Positions 15,980 to 24,286 of a DNA stretch of 64,000 bases are shown here, one piece after another. Position 1 is the stretch's first letter. Every line of letters starts with the position of its first letter. The notes beneath the pieces were generated by a model. It made no database searches and was not told the DNA's origin. It saw only the letters and a list, made by a program, of their open reading frames with translations. Both the position numbers and the translations under genes were made by a program. The DNA lies in contig CBFHMJ010000041.1 in assembly GCA_965656875.1 (NCBI GenBank), positions 62,001-126,000 of the forward strand, given 5' to 3'. The DNA comes from CBFHMJ01 sp965656875 (GTDB taxonomy: Bacteria; Pseudomonadota; Gammaproteobacteria; Enterobacterales; Alteromonadaceae).

Positions 15980-17002
15980 ATGGGTAAAACAACAAAATTA
16001 GCGGCTCTTGCCACAACAGTATTATTGGCGTCTACAGTTACACATGCAAAAACAGAATTGACTCCTGTTGATTTAACAGGCTTCACCAAGCTTGATGCTA
16101 AAGCAAGCTTTATTCACGGTGAAAATCTGATCACAGATAGTCAGTATGCACTGCCAACTGAAGCGGATTTAGAAACATCAGTTGAGAAACGTGCAGAAGC
16201 TATGGGCGTTGTAATGGTTACTCGTAATGGTGACCAGTACGAATCAAAAATGAGTGTTGAAGACCTGAAAATCTTTGAAGATGCGATTGCAGCAGTAGAG
16301 AAGAATTTACCAGCTTCAAAATTATTCTACAGCCCTGGTTACACACCGCTTTATGATCCTATTGTTGCAGCACCGGGTGGTGAGCTGGATCAAACAGATG
16401 GTGTTGTAGGTGCTGATGGTCGTACTCGTGTATATACTACGACTTCAAACCCTTACAAAAATATTGGCCGTATCTCTCTTGGTTGTACTGGTACGTTGGT
16501 TGGTCCTCGTCACGTGTTGACTGCAGGTCACTGTGTGTCTGATGGTCGTGGCAACTGGTACAGTTCATTAGACTTCTCAGCAGGTCAAAATGGCTCAACT
16601 CGTCCATGGGGTCAAACTTCATGGTCAAATGCGTACACAGTTTCTCAATGGCATAATAACCGCGATTCTCGTTATGACTACGGTATGATCATTCTTTCGT
16701 CTGCACCTCACGGTGGTTACGGTAGTTATGCTAACTACTCAGGCGGTACACATACAGTAACAGGTTACCCGGGTGACAAGCCTTACGGAACTATGTGGAC
16801 AATGAGTGGTTCTACATGGTCTGATTCTTACAAAATTTACTACTCACTAGATACTGCTGGTGGTCAGAGTGGTTCAGGTATCCGCGATACTGGCAATACA
16901 GTCCGTGGTATACATGCATACGGCTATGGTTCATATAACGGCGGTACGCGTATTACCAGTACGGTATACAGCAATATCTCTAGCTGGATTAATGCAAACT
17001 AA
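15980..17002 (+). CDS. Secreted trypsin-like serine protease (V8/glutamyl endopeptidase-like)
   Basis: A 340-residue preproprotease. There is an N-terminal signal peptide (MGKTTKLAALATTVLLASTV, cut near THA-K), then a propeptide to about residue 145, then a chymotrypsin-fold domain of the S1B/V8 type. The triad is His184 in LTAGHC, Asp233 in SRYDYGMIIL and Ser297 in AGGQSGSGI. Four Cys lie at or before the His loop; GCTGTLVG precedes it. A strong AGAGGA site precedes the ATG. Likely exported and self-activated by propeptide removal. Glu specificity is not certain from sequence. Confidence 0.9.
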   Translation: MGKTTKLAALATTVLLASTVTHAKTELTPVDLTGFTKLDAKASFIHGENLITDSQYALPTEADLETSVEKRAEAMGVVMVTRNGDQYESKMSVEDLKIFEDAIAAVEKNLPASKLFYSPGYTPLYDPIVAAPGGELDQTDGVVGADGRTRVYTTTSNPYKNIGRISLGCTGTLVGPRHVLTAGHCVSDGRGNWYSSLDFSAGQNGSTRPWGQTSWSNAYTVSQWHNNRDSRYDYGMIILSSAPHGGYGSYANYSGGTHTVTGYPGDKPYGTMWTMSGSTWSDSYKIYYSLDTAGGQSGSGIRDTGNTVRGIHAYGYGSYNGGTRITSTVYSNISSWINAN

Positions 17003-17034
17003 GTTGTTGATATTGTCTTAATATCTCTCAAAGA

Positions 17035-17063
17035 ACGGGTTGAGTTATTCAACCCGTTTTTAT
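17035..17063 (+). terminator. Terminator between the protease and the GNAT gene
   Basis: The stem ACGGGTTGA / TCAACCCGT with a five-base loop is followed by TTTTTAT. It lies between converging genes. Confidence 0.88.
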
Positions 17064-17073
17064 ATTCCATTCA

Positions 17074-17529
17074 CTATAATGTCTTCTTTAGTCCTTCGTG
17101 GGACGCAATAAAACCTAATGACTTATAGAAGTGAATCGCTTTATCTCTAAGCTTATCTGAGGTTAACTGCACTAACTGACAATGACGGTTAGCCGCACGT
17201 TTAAACGATTGTTTAAAGAGTTGTTCACCTAATCCTTTTCCTCGCCATTTACTATCAATTCTTACGCTCTCTATCTGACAGCGCCACGCACCCATTCTGG
17301 AAAGTGAAGGTATATAAGTAAGTTGTGCCATGCCCGCAATGTTGTTATCGGTGATTAGCAGTAAAATTTCATTGTTATCATCGGTAAGGATATGTTGAAA
17401 AGCTTGTTGGTAGCAGTCTGCGACAGGTCGAGAATTATTTTCTCGAGACTGCCCTAATGAATCATCTGCAAGCAAGTCAATTAATGTAGGGAGATCTGTT
17501 GGTTCGGCGAGGCGGAATGTAATAGTCAC
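17074..17529 (-). CDS. GNAT family N-acetyltransferase
   Basis: 151 residues with the acetyl-CoA-binding core IESVRIDSKWRGKGLGEQLF (R/Q-x-x-G-x-G/A pattern RGKGLG) and the late segment AIHFYKSLGFIAS. It would transfer an acetyl group to an amine of a small molecule or protein; the acceptor is unknown. The start is a GTG at 17529 with an AGGAG site six bases upstream. It stands alone between two terminators. Confidence 0.88.
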   Translation of the reverse strand: MTITFRLAEPTDLPTLIDLLADDSLGQSRENNSRPVADCYQQAFQHILTDDNNEILLLITDNNIAGMAQLTYIPSLSRMGAWRCQIESVRIDSKWRGKGLGEQLFKQSFKRAANRHCQLVQLTSDKLRDKAIHFYKSLGFIASHEGLKKTL

Positions 17530-17550
17530 TACCAGCTCCTGTCAGGTTTA

Positions 17551-17586
17551 AATAAGAAAAGCCAGCGAGATTCTATTCGCTGGCTT
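17551..17586 (-). terminator. Terminator of the PhaZ7-like gene
   Basis: On the minus strand AAGCCAGCGA / TCGCTGGCTT with an eight-base loop is followed by TTCTTATTT. Confidence 0.85.
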
Positions 17587-17653
17587 AACCTGTGGATACT
17601 GAATCGTAGTGATGGGCGTTATCAAGCAGATTTATAATCGGATAATCACCGAA

Positions 17654-18727
17654 TTAATTAAGGGGACCAGAATAGCTACCGATGCAAGAATCACCAGAGC
17701 AACTGGAATTCAGCATTTGATACATTATTTCTCCCGTGTTGGTTTTGGCACGCATATGACCTATGCCGTCTTTATCACCACCGTATGCGTTGTAAATACT
17801 AAGATCGGAAAAATCTAAATCAATTTGTCTGGCAGTAGAGCCTGCGCCAACATTCAACTGAGCTTTAACGTTACTGTAGTTGTTGTATTCAGCGCCCAGT
17901 GAGCAATTGCTCCAGCCTTGTAGAGTACCGCAATGGACTTCGTCATTATAACCTGCATGTATCGTGTAAAAGTCAACATTACTTCGGTAGTAGGGAATGC
18001 GTCTCATGCTTTTTGAACCACTGGAACCCGTCCAGCGATTGTAGCCATAGTAATAAATACCAGTGCTGGGGTAGAAACCAAAAACATAACTGTTGAAGAT
18101 ATTTTCAGAACCACAGGTTGTTGCCAGGGCATTGGCATATCCGGTGTATAAACATGATGACAATCCACGAATGCCACCTGCGATATTGATGAAGCGACGA
18201 ACACTACTCCATTTATTATTGTATTCCATACTCGCCATGGACATAGATACGCCGAGAGAATGGCCAACAATGTCTACCTGATTTTTACCTGTGTATTGTT
18301 TTACCTTATCGATAAATTTACTAATGATGTTAAATTTTTCGGGCTCATGATAATTAAACTGAGGGGCCTTTTGCTCACTCCCTGATAGATAGGTAATGCC
18401 AAAAAGTTCGCAATCGTTATAGCCTTTGGCTTTGAAATGATCATAAACCGACCGTCCATCAGATGGCTGTATCGGGCCTGTTGCTGGCTTATCCCAGTTG
18501 ATTGCATTGTCGCCATTGCCGTGAATAAAGATCACCGGTGTTTTACGGGCTGTGCAACTACCGCCACCGAATCCACCAAAACCAGTATCTGGATTGAAGT
18601 TTCCAGCATATTGGCTGGTTGAGCCTGTGTAGGTTAACGCAAAAGCTGAGCCTGACACTACAAGTGTAATGGCGGTGGCCAGTTTGGCTGCTGCTCGTAG
18701 ATAGTGATTTACAGTTGTTTTTGTCAT
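17654..18727 (-). CDS. Extracellular PHB depolymerase, PhaZ7-like
   Basis: A 357-residue secreted alpha/beta-hydrolase that closely resembles PhaZ7 of Paucimonas lemoignei, an enzyme that attacks native amorphous poly(3-hydroxybutyrate). Shared stretches include QYAGNF.P..GFGGFGGGSC, TPVIFIHGNGDNAI, GYNDCELFGITYLS, QVDIVGHSLGVSMS and NIAGGIRGL. The triad is Ser157 (GHSLG), Asp262 (HAGYNDEV) and His324 (GIGHMR). A signal peptide ending in SAFA precedes LTYTGS, the position where mature PhaZ7 begins. ATG at 18727 is preferred to GTG at 18736, which lies too close to the AAAGG site. No PHB synthesis gene is seen nearby. Confidence 0.88.
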   Translation of the reverse strand: MTKTTVNHYLRAAAKLATAITLVVSGSAFALTYTGSTSQYAGNFNPDTGFGGFGGGSCTARKTPVIFIHGNGDNAINWDKPATGPIQPSDGRSVYDHFKAKGYNDCELFGITYLSGSEQKAPQFNYHEPEKFNIISKFIDKVKQYTGKNQVDIVGHSLGVSMSMASMEYNNKWSSVRRFINIAGGIRGLSSCLYTGYANALATTCGSENIFNSYVFGFYPSTGIYYYGYNRWTGSSGSKSMRRIPYYRSNVDFYTIHAGYNDEVHCGTLQGWSNCSLGAEYNNYSNVKAQLNVGAGSTARQIDLDFSDLSIYNAYGGDKDGIGHMRAKTNTGEIMYQMLNSSCSGDSCIGSYSGPLN

Positions 18728-19022
18728 TGTTATCACACCTTTTTAATCATTATTGTCGTAATAAATAGCAACTAAATGGCGATAACTGTGTTAAGTTGAC
18801 TCTCCGCTAATGAACTTTAAATCAGCAAGTTAACGAATTTTTTGCCACTCAGTTGACAGAAACGAGGGCTCAGAGGCCTTCGCTATTAATGTCATTACAC
18901 CGTATGATAATTAGCCAGTTAGTACAAACTAACTTTGGTACTAGGTGGTTAACATTTAAATTACATTTTGCTGAATGTCCTGGATTGATTTTTTGACGGG
19001 AATGAGGCGCTCGGGTTACACA

Positions 19023-19460
19023 ATGAATAAATTAATACCGTGTTTTTGTGCTGTTCTTTTTGCTACTGGTTGTGCTTCAAAGGCTCCACCCATGTTCACC
19101 GAATCATTTGAAATGGTTGATTCATCGAAGCCGTTTACCTTTGTGTTGCACTATCAAAATACCTTATTGAAGTCACAGCTCCCGAAAAAAACCTACGAAA
19201 TGGTCAGGAGTCAGAATAGTCGAACATCTGGCGGTAGCCTGACTCGACGAATCATGACAGAAAAACAGCAAATGTTGACAGAGCGGGAATTTGAGCAGGA
19301 GATGAAGGAATTTAAACTGCGGATGGAAGATCAGGCTATTGACCGCCTTGATCGCCATTTAGAAGCAAATTCTTTGTGCAAAAGAGGGTATAAAGTTAGT
19401 GAGCTGAGCCACGGGAAACTCTCGGTAACACTGATTGGCTATTGCATAGTGGAACGTTAA
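19023..19460 (+). CDS. Predicted lipoprotein of unknown function
   Basis: 145 residues from the ATG at 19023. The start gives a lipoprotein signal (MNKLIPCFCAVLFATGCASK) with a lipobox FATGC. The mature part is polar, with a long amphipathic charged helix rich in Glu, Arg and Gln (about residues 75-110) and two Cys near the C-terminus (CKRGY, GYCIVER). No family was recognised. An in-frame extension to 18975 lacks a better start. The gene is isolated between two long spacers. Confidence 0.65.
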   Translation: MNKLIPCFCAVLFATGCASKAPPMFTESFEMVDSSKPFTFVLHYQNTLLKSQLPKKTYEMVRSQNSRTSGGSLTRRIMTEKQQMLTEREFEQEMKEFKLRMEDQAIDRLDRHLEANSLCKRGYKVSELSHGKLSVTLIGYCIVER

Positions 19461-19946
19461 AATTACCAGGCTTACCATCCATATTTAATCGTTCCTTTTT
19501 ATAACTTTTTATGTTTAGAGTCTATTGAGCTTTGCGGATGAAATGTTGTTCAATTTCAAGGGCGTTCAACCTGCTTATGCCTATGTGGAATGACTACATG
19601 ACGCAATCTGAAGTCTTGTATAACCACGCGACAAATGGCTACAAAAACCACCTTCAACGGTCAACAGACCCTAATTAGGGTGATATATTCTTCCGGGGAT
19701 GTCATCTCTTGTAACATTTAACGTTGTCGAAGTTCATAATCTCGTCTAATACTTAAAGTACCTGTTGCGTATCCGAGCAACAGTATGGAACGATCAGGTA
19801 TCGTGTAATTGCAGAAAGTTTGATATATCACAATTCTGTGTCAATGTAGCAAGCTAACATCGCGACATTGAATGAATCATTTATGTAATACAGTAATCTC
19901 ATTACTGACCCAGCAGGCGGCCGGTGGTGATGAGGAGACATTATTT
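19461..19946. other. Structured intergenic region with palindrome and hairpin
   Basis: 486 bases without a supported gene. It contains a perfect 14-base palindrome ACCCTAATTAGGGT (19668-19681) and a perfect 7-bp hairpin CTGTTGC/GCAACAG with an eight-base loop (19762-19783). Neither is followed by a T-run. The in-frame stretch 19872-19946 before the next gene may be leader rather than coding. An sRNA or regulatory element is possible. Confidence 0.45.
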
Positions 19947-20348
19947 ATGAGTTGGAATCTGGCCTTTTTTGCGTTTAAACAGGACGTTACTGTTAAAGAT
20001 GTAAGCCGAGCTTATTATTCGGCATGCGATGGACTGGAGGTTGAGTGGAAGCAAGACAACGCTCTTTCAGACTTACTTTTTGAACTCAATACCATTTTCC
20101 CATTGGCTGAAAATTACTCATCTGGCATTGATCAAAGCCCCTGGTCTACCGATGCCCATCAAGGTCCTGGCTATTTATTGGTCAATGTTATCTATAGTCG
20201 TGTTGAAGAACTAAGGGGAATTCTTTCTGACCTGGGGGCGAAACATCATTTAATCGTCTATGACCCGCAACAGGATAAAGCCTGGTTTGAAGGAGAGCAG
20301 CTACGTAAGGGAACAATAATGGACAGGATAAAAATGTTTTGGATTTGA
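19947..20348 (+). CDS. Hypothetical small soluble protein
   Basis: 133 residues from the ATG at 19947, which has a GAGGAG site nine bases upstream. A longer form beginning at 19872 has no ribosome site. The sequence is soluble and acidic, with many aromatic residues (MSWNLAFFAFKQDVTVKDVS, DQSPWSTDAHQGPGYLLVNV). It ends in a short basic tail. No signal peptide or membrane segment. I do not recognise a family. Its mix of alternating strands and helices would suit a small regulatory or immunity-type protein, but this is only an impression. A clear terminator follows it. Confidence 0.65.
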   Translation: MSWNLAFFAFKQDVTVKDVSRAYYSACDGLEVEWKQDNALSDLLFELNTIFPLAENYSSGIDQSPWSTDAHQGPGYLLVNVIYSRVEELRGILSDLGAKHHLIVYDPQQDKAWFEGEQLRKGTIMDRIKMFWI

Positions 20349-20387
20349 CGCTTGATGTTCGTGATATATACCCTTAACTATTATTTT

Positions 20388-20430
20388 TGATACTGACCGT
20401 TGCGTGAACATACCCGGTCAGTATCATTTT
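20388..20430 (+). terminator. Terminator after the hypothetical gene
   Basis: A perfect 12-bp stem TGATACTGACCG / CGGTCAGTATCA with a 15-base loop is followed by TTTT on the plus strand. Confidence 0.8.
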
Positions 20431-20453
20431 AATGCTTGGACAGGGTGACGACG

Positions 20454-20792
20454 TTATTCGGCAATGCCCCAACCATCACCGTAGCCGTTGTGTTTGTCAG
20501 CATATGATTCAAGAAATGTTTCTTTTTCTAACAATGCTTCATGAGTCGGCACCATGTCGACCTTAATCACTAATTCCCACACATTTTTCACTTCCGGGTC
20601 TTCCTGAACACTTACCTTTGCACTGGCATCATCGGCTTTCAATGCTTGCTCCATGCTTCTTGCATGTGCTTCTTTTTCAAATAGTAAATAGAAATCTATG
20701 GTATGTTCTTTTTTCAGATCTATTCCGGCCTCGTGCATTTCGGAAAGAATAAACCCGGTTTCGTCCTGGGGGAATTCCATGATGGATCTCAT
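20454..20792 (-). CDS. rraB: RraB-like regulator of ribonuclease E activity
   Basis: 112 residues of the RraB/DUF695-type fold. The ending NGYGDGWGIAE and the middle DFYLLFEKEAHARSMEQAL and VWELVIKVDMVPTHEALLE are typical of RraB proteins, which bind RNase E and restrain RNA decay. Two starts are possible, 20792 (MRSIMEF) and 20780 (MEFPQDE); neither has a strong ribosome site. It is divergent from thpR, also an RNA-related gene, with about 70 bases between the starts. Confidence 0.8.
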   Translation of the reverse strand: MRSIMEFPQDETGFILSEMHEAGIDLKKEHTIDFYLLFEKEAHARSMEQALKADDASAKVSVQEDPEVKNVWELVIKVDMVPTHEALLEKETFLESYADKHNGYGDGWGIAE

Positions 20793-20861
20793 TTTCTGGT
20801 TGCTAATAAACGGCGACATTATAAAGATCAATTATCGTTGATAAAACACAGGATCGACATT

Positions 20862-21392
20862 GTGGCGAAAAAACGTTTGTTCTTCGGTTTGTCAGTCGAT
20901 GAATCAAGCAAAGTAGCGTTAGCAAAGGTACAGTCCGAATCAGGTTTCACGTTGAATAAGCCGGTTATTCCAGAAAATTTTCATGTGACGCTTTGCTTTC
21001 TTGGAATAGTGGATGAACAGCTTATTCCAACCTTGCAGAAATTGGCGAGGGATATTCAGGTGAGTTCATTTGAACTGTCAATAAGCCAGATTGGTTTGTT
21101 CCCGTCGGCAAAAGTGATGTGGCTGGGGCCTGATGAGCGGACTCGAGATACGCCAGCGTTATTATCGTTGGCATCACAGTGCAAACAGATTGCAGATTTG
21201 CTTGAAATCCCGGTATCTGAACGGGCTTATCGGCCGCATATTACGCTGGACAGAAAGGCAACGCATTTGCCTGATAACTGTGTTTTCTCACCGATTGATA
21301 TTACGTTTAGTTCGTTTTCTTTGTTTGAATCGCGATCTACGGAACGTGGTGTGAGATATATACCATTAAGTAGTTGGCCATTGATTAACTGA
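20862..21392 (+). CDS. thpR: RNA 2',3'-cyclic phosphodiesterase ThpR (2H family)
   Basis: 176 residues from a GTG at 20862, which has an AGGA site eight bases upstream. The protein opens AKKRLFFGLSVDE, a normal ThpR beginning. Two catalytic H-x-T/S-x motifs are present, HVTLCFLG and HITLDRK, giving the two-histidine phosphoesterase active site that opens 2',3'-cyclic phosphates in RNA. An open stretch upstream (to 20703) overlaps rraB on the other strand and is not coding. The next gene starts 24 bases downstream, so co-transcription is likely. Confidence 0.9.
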   Translation: MAKKRLFFGLSVDESSKVALAKVQSESGFTLNKPVIPENFHVTLCFLGIVDEQLIPTLQKLARDIQVSSFELSISQIGLFPSAKVMWLGPDERTRDTPALLSLASQCKQIADLLEIPVSERAYRPHITLDRKATHLPDNCVFSPIDITFSSFSLFESRSTERGVRYIPLSSWPLIN

Positions 21393-21416
21393 GAATCAAC
21401 GAAAACAGGAGTTATT

Positions 21417-21860
21417 GTGAACAATCATTACCGTAAGCTTGAAGCAATGTATCAGGCAGCACCTGTCAATGAGTTTTATTTGCCTGATATGGTCGTATCA
21501 GAGGGCGAGGCTGAAATAGAGATTGATATTAAGCCACAGCATCATCATGCGGCAGGTGCAATTCATGGTTCTGTTTATTTTAAAATGTTGGATGATGCTG
21601 CCTATTTTGCTGTTAATTCACTGGAAAAGGATGTCTTTGTTCTAACGACTTCATTCACTACATACTTAACTCGGCCCGTCAGTCAGGGAAAATTAATTGC
21701 TAAAGGAAAAGTCGTCAATCACAACAAGTCTCAATGGATAGCAGAAGCGATTGTTTATAATGAAGAAGGTAAAGAGGTTGGTCGTGGCAATGGCGTTTTT
21801 GTTCGGTCAAAGATTGCTTTAAATGATATTGATGGTTATGCAAATGCCAGACAAGGTTAG
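21417..21860 (+). CDS. PaaI-type hotdog-fold thioesterase
   Basis: A 147-residue single hotdog domain. The segment AAGAIHGSVYFKMLDDAAYFAV corresponds to the active-site loop and helix of PaaI-like acyl-CoA thioesterases (HG-x-x-x-x-x-x-D pattern). SFTTYLTRPVSQGKLIAKGK is the following beta region. The start is a GTG with an AGGA site. Its 3' end overlaps the possible start codons of the next gene, the reductase/epimerase. It may therefore be the first gene of the sugar island, or simply run through from thpR. The substrate is unknown. Confidence 0.85.
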   Translation: MNNHYRKLEAMYQAAPVNEFYLPDMVVSEGEAEIEIDIKPQHHHAAGAIHGSVYFKMLDDAAYFAVNSLEKDVFVLTTSFTTYLTRPVSQGKLIAKGKVVNHNKSQWIAEAIVYNEEGKEVGRGNGVFVRSKIALNDIDGYANARQG

Positions 21861-22743
21861 TGCCCTGACAAATAATAAACGAGGTAAAAAGGTTGCCATT
21901 ATTGGTGCTGATGGTTACATCGGTAACGCATTGATCAAGCAGCTGACTAAGCATGAAGATTTATCATTCATTCTGACCTCAAGAAAAACCGGTCAGACTA
22001 AGGCTGATGGATGGATGATGCTTAATCTGAATGAAAAAGCCAGTTGGCAACGATTACATGAGTCAGAGCCTGATGTGGTGGTCTTGCTGGCTGCAATGAC
22101 TCAAATTGCTGCATGTGAGCAACAACCGGAACTGGCTCGTTCACTGAATGTCACTGCGACGCTGGCATTGATGACGCAATTTCATGAGGCTGGTATTCCG
22201 GTGATCTGGCTGTCGACTAATCAGGTCTTTGGCTGTGATGAGCCTTTTGTTGCTGCTGAACAATCATTTAAACCTTGTTCTTTTTATGGGCAGCTAAAAG
22301 CTGAAGTTGAACAGTCAATTGCAGAGCAAGGGTTAAATGTAGCGGTGATTCGGCCTGGTAAAGTGATTGGTCCTGAGTTTGGATTATTTCAGCACTGGGA
22401 GTCTCAATTATTGCAGGGAAACACGGTTGAAGCGTTTACCGACCATGTGATTGCACCGGTGTCTTTAGACCGGCTGTTACAACTCATTGAGCGACTGGTT
22501 TATTCACCTGTTTCAGGTGTTTATCAGCTTTCAGGTGTGGAAGATTTAAGCTATTTTGAATTAATTCAGCGATTTATTAAATTTTTTGGATTTTCAGCCG
22601 ATAACATTGCAGAATGTCGCGCACTTTCTAAAGGTGTGAAACCTTTAGCATTTGGTTCATTACAGCCTCATTCATCGGATGATCTTCCGCTATCAGGCGT
22701 CCCTCTGGACGAAGTGTTCAATGATTATGCAAAGGGAAGATAA
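21844..22743 (+). CDS. NAD(P)-dependent sugar epimerase/reductase, RmlD-like
   Basis: About 300 residues of the extended short-chain dehydrogenase family. The nucleotide-binding KVAIIGADGYIGNALIKQL is followed by VVVLLAAMTQIAACE. The catalytic region WLSTNQVFG and SFYGQLKAEVEQ contains the Tyr-x-x-x-Lys-like Tyr-Gly-Gln-Leu-Lys. RPGKVIGPEFG comes later. It resembles dTDP-4-dehydrorhamnose reductases more than true epimerases. Several in-frame starts lie inside the end of the thioesterase gene (21823, 21832, 21838, 21844), none with a good ribosome site. Translation by coupling is likely. It would reduce or epimerise a keto sugar nucleotide or sugar phosphate in the island's pathway. Confidence 0.85.
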   Translation: MPDKVSALTNNKRGKKVAIIGADGYIGNALIKQLTKHEDLSFILTSRKTGQTKADGWMMLNLNEKASWQRLHESEPDVVVLLAAMTQIAACEQQPELARSLNVTATLALMTQFHEAGIPVIWLSTNQVFGCDEPFVAAEQSFKPCSFYGQLKAEVEQSIAEQGLNVAVIRPGKVIGPEFGLFQHWESQLLQGNTVEAFTDHVIAPVSLDRLLQLIERLVYSPVSGVYQLSGVEDLSYFELIQRFIKFFGFSADNIAECRALSKGVKPLAFGSLQPHSSDDLPLSGVPLDEVFNDYAKGR

Positions 22744-22804
22744 TTAACAACGATGAATGTGGCAGCGGTACGATTTAGCAAGTAAAACAGACAGAGGCTG
22801 TTGC

Positions 22805-24286
22805 ATGAATGACATATTACTGAAACGGTTAAAACATCAGGCAGAACATCAGCGATTGATCTGTGTTTTCGGTAATTTCAATATTTTGCATCCCGGACAT
22901 CTCCGGTTTCTGAAGTTTGCAGCAGAGCAGGGCGACAAGCTGGTTGTTGGTTTATACGATAAAGATTCGTCGCCGGGTGCCTTTCTTGAAAATCATGAAC
23001 GTATTGAAGCACTTCAAAGTGTTGCAGTAGTTGATGATATTGTTTTAGTGACTGATAACAAACTTGCCATCATTGAACAGTTACAGCCTTATGCGGTTGT
23101 AAAAGGCAAAGAATTCGAAAAACAGGATAATGATGAAACAGATATCCTGGCCCATTTCGACGGTAAACTTATTTTTGGTTCGGGCGAGACCGCCAGTTCA
23201 AATTATCTGAATGAAGAATCGACCGATAGTAATTACCTTAATCTCTCCTATAAATCCCTCGCTTACTGTAGTCGCCATCAGATCAATAACCGGTTGCTGG
23301 CTGGTATCGTCGAATCATTTTCTACACTGAATGTCGCGGTTCTGGGCGACGTTATTATTGATGAATACATCGAATGTCAGCCTGTTGGTATGTCTCGCGA
23401 AGATCCAACCCTGGTTGTTTCACCATTGAATAGTCAAAAGTTTGTGGGGGCGGCAGGCATTGTTGCAGCACACGCTAAAGGACTTGGGGCAACAGTTGAT
23501 TTCTACTCCGTGGTCGGTGATGACGATAATGCCGATTTTGCGGAAGAACAACTGGCAACATATGGCGTGAACGCGCATTTAATTCGCGATGACTCCAGAC
23601 CGACAACAACGAAAACTCGCTACCGAGCCAACGGTAAAACCCTATTGCGAGTAAATAACTTCCGTCAACATGACATCTATAAGCCTTTACGAGAGCAAAT
23701 GTTGCAGGCGATAGCACCAACATTGTCTCAGTATGATCTGATTATCTTTTCTGATTTCAACTATGGCGTGTTGTGTAACGGCTTTCTGGAGAGTTTGATT
23801 CAACAGGCGAAAACACTGAATGTGCCAATGGTGGCAGATAGTCAGTCATCCTCTCAGGTTGGGGATTTAGCCAAGTTCCACGATATGTTACTGGTGGCAC
23901 CGACAGAATATGAAGCACGTCTTACTCTGAAAAATAATAAAGATGGTTTGATACAGGTGTCGGAGCAGTTGGGGAATCAACTTAATTGTGAACATGTGTT
24001 TGTTACTCTGGGAGAAGAAGGAGTACTGGTTCGTAGCCGTAATGATGAAAATCAGTGGTGGGATACAGATGAACTTCCCGCATTGAATAAGCACCCGGTT
24101 GATGTTGCCGGTGCAGGTGACGCAATGCTAACGGCTGCATCATTATCATTAGTGGCGAAGTCGGATATCTGGCAAGCGAGTTTGATCGGCGCGTTAGCTG
24201 CGGCTTGTCAGGTGAGCCGTGTCGGTAATATTCCTTTGCAGCAACAGGATTTAATCAATACCTTTTTACAGGTCGATGAATCATGA
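22805..24286 (+). CDS. Cytidylyltransferase-PfkB sugar kinase fusion, domains reversed relative to HldE
   Basis: 493 residues. The N-terminal part (about 20-130) is a nucleotidyltransferase with VFGNFNILHPGHLRFLKFA (HxGH motif) and later VKGKEFEK. From about 180 to the end is a PfkB-type kinase: NVAVLGDVIIDEYIEC, GAAGIVAAHAKGLGATVDF, VGDDDN and the catalytic DVAGAGDAMLTAA. HldE, which makes ADP-heptose, has kinase first and transferase second, so this order is reversed. ATG at 22805 has GAGG seven bases upstream. It probably phosphorylates a sugar or polyol and activates it with a nucleotide. The overlap ATGA with the next gene shows tight coupling. Confidence 0.87.
   Translation: MNDILLKRLKHQAEHQRLICVFGNFNILHPGHLRFLKFAAEQGDKLVVGLYDKDSSPGAFLENHERIEALQSVAVVDDIVLVTDNKLAIIEQLQPYAVVKGKEFEKQDNDETDILAHFDGKLIFGSGETASSNYLNEESTDSNYLNLSYKSLAYCSRHQINNRLLAGIVESFSTLNVAVLGDVIIDEYIECQPVGMSREDPTLVVSPLNSQKFVGAAGIVAAHAKGLGATVDFYSVVGDDDNADFAEEQLATYGVNAHLIRDDSRPTTTKTRYRANGKTLLRVNNFRQHDIYKPLREQMLQAIAPTLSQYDLIIFSDFNYGVLCNGFLESLIQQAKTLNVPMVADSQSSSQVGDLAKFHDMLLVAPTEYEARLTLKNNKDGLIQVSEQLGNQLNCEHVFVTLGEEGVLVRSRNDENQWWDTDELPALNKHPVDVAGAGDAMLTAASLSLVAKSDIWQASLIGALAAACQVSRVGNIPLQQQDLINTFLQVDES

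Noticed and set aside
20703..20861. N-terminal extension of thpR
   Set aside because: It overlaps rraB on the opposite strand and the GTG at 20862 gives the normal ThpR beginning with a ribosome site.
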